Assembly (NCBI GenBank): GCA_021784815.1
Contig: JAJYHK010000013.1
Coordinates: 1 to 35,479 of the forward strand
Direction: 5' to 3'
Length of the DNA stretch: 35,479 nucleotides
From: a bacterium
GTDB lineage: Bacteria; Patescibacteriota; Minisyncoccia; Phycocordibacterales; Phycocordibacteraceae
Under the pieces are notes generated by a model. The model saw nothing but the letters and a program-made list of their open reading frames with translations, was not told the origin of the DNA and searched no databases. Positions 30,894 to 35,479 of this stretch are shown in pieces. Position 1 is the stretch's first letter; every line of letters begins with the position of its first letter. Made by a program: the position numbers and the translations under genes.

Positions 30894-30915
30894 CAGCCGA
30901 CCTTCGGGTCGGCTG
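30894..30915 (+). terminator. Hairpin with C(TTCG)G loop
   Basis: cagccgacc-ttcg-ggtcggctg followed by tctatttt. Confidence 0.75.
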
Positions 30916-30916
30916 T

Positions 30917-32197
30917 CTATTTTGCGCAGTATTGACGGACAAAACCCTCGCGGTAGACATCAAAACGATCCTCAAGAATCGCCGCGCGTGCGCCGGCAAC
31001 AAGCTGCAAAAGAAATCCGAGATTGTGCATTGAACAAATGACCGCGCCCAGTATTTCGTTGCTGCGCAAGAGGTGGGAGACGTACGCTCGGGTGAAGCCT
31101 TCCGTTCCCGGCACACGCTGCTCGGGATCGAGCGGCGTAAAGTTGTTTTTGAACTGCTCGTTCGTGAGCGCAATCGGCCCGCGTTTCGTGTAAATAGTGC
31201 CGTGGCGGCCGAGGCGGGTCGGCGCCACGCAATCAAACACATCGACACCACGCGCGATCCCCAGCAAGACGTCGCTCGGTTCCCCTACGCCGAGCCCATG
31301 CACCGGCAGCTCCGGCGGAATCTCGCTGAGCATCGCGAGCGCTGATTCGAGCGAGTTCTCGCCGTACTTCTTGCTAAAGGAGCCGCCGAGTCCAAAACCA
31401 TCGAAGCCCATCTCGCCGATCGCCTTCGCGCTCTCACGGCGCAAGTCATCGAATTGCCCGCCCTGGGCAATGCCGAAGATCATCTGCTTTTGCGACGCAT
31501 CGATATTTTGCCGGTGCGCCTTGAGCGAGCGTTCGGCCCATCGATGGGTACGGTGCATGGCGTCGCGCTGATACTCGTAGGACTCCGTCGGCGCGGTACA
31601 CTCATCAAACGCGAAAAAAATGTCTGCACCAAGCGCGTGCTGAATCTCTACGGAGCGCTCCGGCGTAAACCGATGGAGCGAGCCGTCGATGTGCGAGGTA
31701 AACGTGACGCCCTCGTCGTCAATCATGGCAAGCTGTCCGTGCTGACTCGCCAATTCTTCGTCATAGACCGCTGGGGCCCGAGGTTGCTGAATTAAACGGT
31801 CTGATTGAGGCGAAGCCGACCCGAGGACCTTTTGGGAAGCAGCCTCTGGCTCTGGCGCAAATTTCGAAATCTTTTTCCCAAACGCAGCACCAAGCGAGAA
31901 CACCTGGAACCCGCCCGAGTCGGTAATGGTCGGGCCATTCCAGTTCATAAACGGCGCTACACCCCCGGCCTGTTTAACAAGCTTCTCGCCTGGCTTTAGG
32001 TAGAGGTGGTACGTATTTGCAAGCACGATCTGCGCACCAACTGCGCGCAGATCGTGCGGCAGCATTCCTTTTACGCTCCCGCGCGTCCCTACCGGTGAAA
32101 ACGCCGGCGTATGCACGTCGCCGTGCGGCGTATGTAATATGCCCGCCCGGGCGCCGCCGGGTTTAAGCCGCTTCTCTATATGAAATGAAAATCGCAT
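30917..32197 (-). CDS. tgt: tRNA-guanine transglycosylase, atypical
   Basis: ITDSGGFQVFSLG, FDECTAPTESYEYQRDAMHRTHRWAERS, GVDVFDCVAPTRLGRHG; internal ATG at 32197. Confidence 0.94.
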   Translation of the reverse strand: MRFSFHIEKRLKPGGARAGILHTPHGDVHTPAFSPVGTRGSVKGMLPHDLRAVGAQIVLANTYHLYLKPGEKLVKQAGGVAPFMNWNGPTITDSGGFQVFSLGAAFGKKISKFAPEPEAASQKVLGSASPQSDRLIQQPRAPAVYDEELASQHGQLAMIDDEGVTFTSHIDGSLHRFTPERSVEIQHALGADIFFAFDECTAPTESYEYQRDAMHRTHRWAERSLKAHRQNIDASQKQMIFGIAQGGQFDDLRRESAKAIGEMGFDGFGLGGSFSKKYGENSLESALAMLSEIPPELPVHGLGVGEPSDVLLGIARGVDVFDCVAPTRLGRHGTIYTKRGPIALTNEQFKNNFTPLDPEQRVPGTEGFTRAYVSHLLRSNEILGAVICSMHNLGFLLQLVAGARAAILEDRFDVYREGFVRQYCAK

Positions 32198-32310
32198 TAC
32201 GTTCTGAAGCCTAACAGATTTATACAAAAAGAAACCGCCTCCCCATGTAGGTTTGGCGGCCCAGTGAACAACGTCACTGGTGTATAGCAACTCGCCCAGT
32301 GCACAGAGTC

Positions 32311-33057
32311 TTACGGCCGCGTCGGATCAGACGGGGGCGGCAGGGGGGCATTGGTCGTTGCCGGATGCGTCTCTCCCGACCCCAAAACCGGACCATCGGG
32401 AACGGATGACCCATACCCCACGGGGCGACTCAATGCCGGCGGCGCGGAATCACCCCACCGCTTCCCGTAGTACACGACCTCGACATGAGCCCCCGAGAAC
32501 AACGGGCTCGTATGCACAACGTCATCCCAGAAGTCGCGAGTACAGGTACCAACAGCCGAGGCCATCGCGTAGCTGCCGGTAATGATACCGTTCACGCCAC
32601 CCAGCCCCAGTTCGGTCAGGCCTCCATAGAGGCCATAGGTTCCAACCGTCGCGGCCGCTCCGAACGCCGCATGTGCGCCGACGCCGGTACCCACGGTGCC
32701 TGCCGCTCCGTATGGCACCGCACTCCCCACGAAGGATTGTACGGGACCCGACAGCTGAGGAGACACTTGATGCTGACAGGAGATGTTGTACTCCTGAATC
32801 TTCATGAAGGCCTGCGGCGACAGATGGCCCCCATTGATATCCGGATTCTGCACAATCGCCACCTGTGCGGAAGCCATCGCGCTGTAGAGGAGACGACCGT
32901 TTTCACTCGCCGTCTTGACCTCGTCCTCCGTCTTTTTGTTGACCTCCGCGTAGCCGTTGAACGGGCTCTGCGCGCAGGCGCTCAAGCTGGCCAATAGAAT
33001 GAGCAGAGACGCGATACGCAGACGCGTACCGAGAACCGCACGGATCTGCACCCGCAT
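32311..33057 (-). CDS. Putative lipoprotein, function unknown
   Basis: Signal with lipobox: IASLLILLASLSAC; AAGGAGGAGTACA SD before the ATG; Gly/Ala-rich central segment. Confidence 0.7.
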   Translation of the reverse strand: MRVQIRAVLGTRLRIASLLILLASLSACAQSPFNGYAEVNKKTEDEVKTASENGRLLYSAMASAQVAIVQNPDINGGHLSPQAFMKIQEYNISCQHQVSPQLSGPVQSFVGSAVPYGAAGTVGTGVGAHAAFGAAATVGTYGLYGGLTELGLGGVNGIITGSYAMASAVGTCTRDFWDDVVHTSPLFSGAHVEVVYYGKRWGDSAPPALSRPVGYGSSVPDGPVLGSGETHPATTNAPLPPPSDPTRP

Positions 33058-33114
33058 TGTACTCCTCCTTCAGGTTGACAGACAAAGACCGCCGGGAGCG
33101 GTACTTCCGACGGT

Positions 33115-33143
33115 CTTATATCACAACTTTCTTATTCTAGCAA
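33115..33143 (-). promoter_or_regulatory. Candidate promoter TTGCTA-N17-TATAAG for the lipoprotein gene
   Basis: Minus strand: -35 33143-33138, -10 33120-33115, 17-bp spacer; overlaps hairpin 33087-33115. Confidence 0.4.
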
Positions 33144-33147
33144 GGAC

Positions 33148-33696
33148 TTATTGCCCGGAAGGCGCTTGTACGCTCAACAACTCCACCTCGAAGACGAGCG
33201 TCGAATCCGCTGGAATGACGCCCCCCACTGCCTGGTTGCCGTAGGCGAGCCCGGGGGGAATGACAAGCTTGCGCTTGCCGCCCACTTTCATGCCGACGAT
33301 GCCCTCGTCCCAGCCCTTAATAACCTGCCCCTTGCCAAGGGTAAACGTGAAGCCCGAGCTGCCGTGATTTGCTGATGCATCAAATACTGTGCCGTTCGTG
33401 AGCGATCCAACATAGTTCACCGTCACCGTATCACCCGGCTCCGCTGTCGCGCCCGTGCCGACAATCTCATCGGTAATCTGAAGTCCATCGCTCGTTGTCA
33501 TGGTGGGTGAAGGGGTTGAAGTATCGGTGGTAGTAGTTCCCGTAGAAGGCTGGAGTTGGGCATTGCCAACGGTAGACTGCGGCGCTTGCGCCGTCCTTCC
33601 GGCTGAGCCGAACGGGTTCAGTCCGGGAAAGACAAAGAATACCGCGACGACGATGACTGCTAAACCTACAGCGAGCGCGGTTTGCATCGTTTTCAT
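33148..33696 (-). CDS. FKBP-type peptidyl-prolyl cis-trans isomerase, membrane-anchored or exported
   Basis: N-terminal TM/signal; GDTVTVNYVGSLTNGTVFDAS, FTLGKGQVIKGWDEGIVGMKVGGKRKLVIPPGLAYG. Confidence 0.95.
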   Translation of the reverse strand: MKTMQTALAVGLAVIVVAVFFVFPGLNPFGSAGRTAQAPQSTVGNAQLQPSTGTTTTDTSTPSPTMTTSDGLQITDEIVGTGATAEPGDTVTVNYVGSLTNGTVFDASANHGSSGFTFTLGKGQVIKGWDEGIVGMKVGGKRKLVIPPGLAYGNQAVGGVIPADSTLVFEVELLSVQAPSGQ

Positions 33697-33714
33697 ATAG
33701 ATTACTACTAGAGG

Positions 33715-34062
33715 TTACTGCTCATTACCCCGCTCTACGTCTGCTTCTGCAAGCGCCACACGGAAGTTCGCGATTTCCGTCGCAACGGCATTCCCCGCGA
33801 TCTGCTCATGGCCCGGCACCTCCAGGTCAAGAAAGGCTTTCATCCGTTCGCTATCTCCCGCTTCCGCAAGCGTCGCGAATTCCTCCTGTTTTGCTTGCGG
33901 CATTTTCTCAAGCACCGCAACTGTCGCAGCCTTAAGCGCGACCTCGCCGAACTGTTCAACGATCTGCTCCCGCTGTACTTGGGAAAGGTTACTAATACCG
34001 AGCTGTGCAGCAAGTTCACGCATGTCAGCTTCATTGCTTTGCGGTGTTTGTTGTTCGTCCAT
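33715..34062 (-). CDS. DUF5663-like small protein
   Basis: LAAQLGISNLSQVQREQIVEQFGEVALKAATVAVLEKMPQAKQEEF. Alternative start at 34092 overlaps the upstream stop (ATGA). Confidence 0.65.
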   Translation of the reverse strand: MDEQQTPQSNEADMRELAAQLGISNLSQVQREQIVEQFGEVALKAATVAVLEKMPQAKQEEFATLAEAGDSERMKAFLDLEVPGHEQIAGNAVATEIANFRVALAEADVERGNEQ

Positions 34063-34088
34063 ACGGCGTATGCTACCACGTACGTGCA

Positions 34089-35479
34089 TCATGGTGCAGG
34101 ACGGAGCAGGTTCTCCGGCACAATCACCTTCCCGATTTGATCGGGCTGAATCTGATTCGACAAGATAATAGCGACTTGACCGTCAATATGCGTACTTGAT
34201 ACTGGCTGGATATACGGCTGACCATTCATTAGACCATCGCCCTGCTCCCAGACTGTCTTGCCCGGGTTCTTGTACAGAAAATCAATCACTGCTTGCGCTC
34301 GCTGCTGCGTCGTTCCACCGTAGACAGCATACGCGTGCTCCGGAGTGAGATACACCTTCGCGCTCGCAATATCTACGCGCCCCCCACTCTGGTCCATCAG
34401 ACTCTCAACACCGCCGTGCGGCGCCGGAACGGGCTCGCCCACGCGAGTGAACACTGGGGCCCTTAGCTGTTCAGTACCCACGAGCGTTTCGTGCGCATGC
34501 GGAGCCTCCCCGAGTATCTCACCGTGCGGGCCGATGATAAAGGGACCGCGGGCGCCCGGATGTTGCAACACGTATTCGTTCAGTCGGTCAGCCGTGAGCT
34601 CGTGGACGGCGGCTCCGTGCTCGACAATCGGCATATTGACGCCGCGGCGCGCATTATCGAGCGACTGTTGGTTCAAAGATTCGGTGGTTTCTTTTTCTCC
34701 TGCCTCCGGAGTTACCACATGCCGTGCGTCAACTTCCACATGCCTGGATGGCGGAATATGACTTGCCACAGGCGGCGTGGAGTATGGAAGCGGCTGCTCG
34801 GCGCCCGTTCGCGATAGGGTGTGCATGGCTACATCCCCGTTTCCATCGATGCCAAACCGCGCGCCTTTTGGAATAACCATACTTCCGTTCGCACTCACCA
34901 TGTGGTGCTCAAGCGCAAGTTTATGCAATTCGGCAGTGAATACGTTCGATCCCTTCGCCGCCGCTTCGGCGAGGCGAGCAATATCGCTATGCGGCGGGAA
35001 GCTTGTATCGACGCCCATCTCATGTAGTCGATCAAAAAGACCGTGCACTCCCGCCTCCCAACCTAGGCCATTAGGTATCTCGACACTCACGCTAGTTATA
35101 TCCGAGGATCCTAACGCATCAATGTTATGGTAGTGGTCTGCGGTTCCCGCTAAACCCGAGGAAGACTCAACCGCACTATGGTCAACGCCAACCGGCGTAA
35201 ATACATGCCATCCGGTAGGATGTGAGCCCCTTGGCACAGGCTCCCCAGGAAGGAGGTTTGGTGTTTGCTGCGAGGGTTGTAGTATCTGATTGATATTTTT
35301 CGGGTGGAGCTCGCTTGACAAAGATCCGGGTACTTGATCCGCCCCAGGTATATGTTGCATAGCATGCGCCGACCCCACCACGCGCATCTGCAGATCGGCC
35401 ACGTCATGCTTGAGGGTTGCGAGACTGTGTTCTAATCCTTGGATGAAATGCGCATCTGCGAGCGCATAGGCGCTGCCGA
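34089..35479 (-). CDS. Hypothetical protein, 5' end beyond the window
   Basis: Frame stays open from the listed GTG (35402) to the window edge (GSAYALADAHFIQGLEHSLATLKHDVADLQMRV...), so the gene is partial. Confidence 0.75.
   Translation of the reverse strand, partial: GSAYALADAHFIQGLEHSLATLKHDVADLQMRVVGSAHAMQHIPGADQVPGSLSSELHPKNINQILQPSQQTPNLLPGEPVPRGSHPTGWHVFTPVGVDHSAVESSSGLAGTADHYHNIDALGSSDITSVSVEIPNGLGWEAGVHGLFDRLHEMGVDTSFPPHSDIARLAEAAAKGSNVFTAELHKLALEHHMVSANGSMVIPKGARFGIDGNGDVAMHTLSRTGAEQPLPYSTPPVASHIPPSRHVEVDARHVVTPEAGEKETTESLNQQSLDNARRGVNMPIVEHGAAVHELTADRLNEYVLQHPGARGPFIIGPHGEILGEAPHAHETLVGTEQLRAPVFTRVGEPVPAPHGGVESLMDQSGGRVDIASAKVYLTPEHAYAVYGGTTQQRAQAVIDFLYKNPGKTVWEQGDGLMNGQPYIQPVSSTHIDGQVAIILSNQIQPDQIGKVIVPENLLRPAP

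Overview
Gene-dense 35.5 kb bacterial window with mostly minus-strand genes. Small truncated housekeeping proteins, DUF5663-like, SWIB and F420-ligase-like proteins, and sigma-R4/HARE-HTH suggest a Patescibacteria/CPR (Parcubacteria-like) genome; this assignment is an inference. Core content: leuS, ychF, a complete F1Fo ATP synthase operon (atpBEFHAGDC), ddl, uvrC, uvrA, uvrB, tgt, tRNA-Ala(UGC) and an FKBP-type PPIase. Accessory content: SET- and SWIB-domain proteins, a FIST / histidine kinase / REC-REC operon between uvrA and uvrC, a 7TM-like histidine kinase upstream of uvrA, a PEP-CTERM-type exported protein, a lipoprotein, and several unassigned proteins. Main observations: (1) a full NUDIX hydrolase domain inside the editing region of leucyl-tRNA synthetase; (2) a PEP-CTERM protein in a CPR-like context; (3) a TGT that has lost its zinc-binding Cys cluster and gained an insertion; (4) clustering of uvrA/B/C with a two-component/FIST module; (5) two classes of start signal: leaderless-looking genes versus a few monocistronic cassettes with strong Shine-Dalgarno and N17 promoters; (6) a 22-bp perfect palindrome upstream of a 3D-domain protein; (7) short unannotated ORFs and hairpins at 15.9-16.3 kb. 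No CRISPR array, rRNA or transposase was seen.
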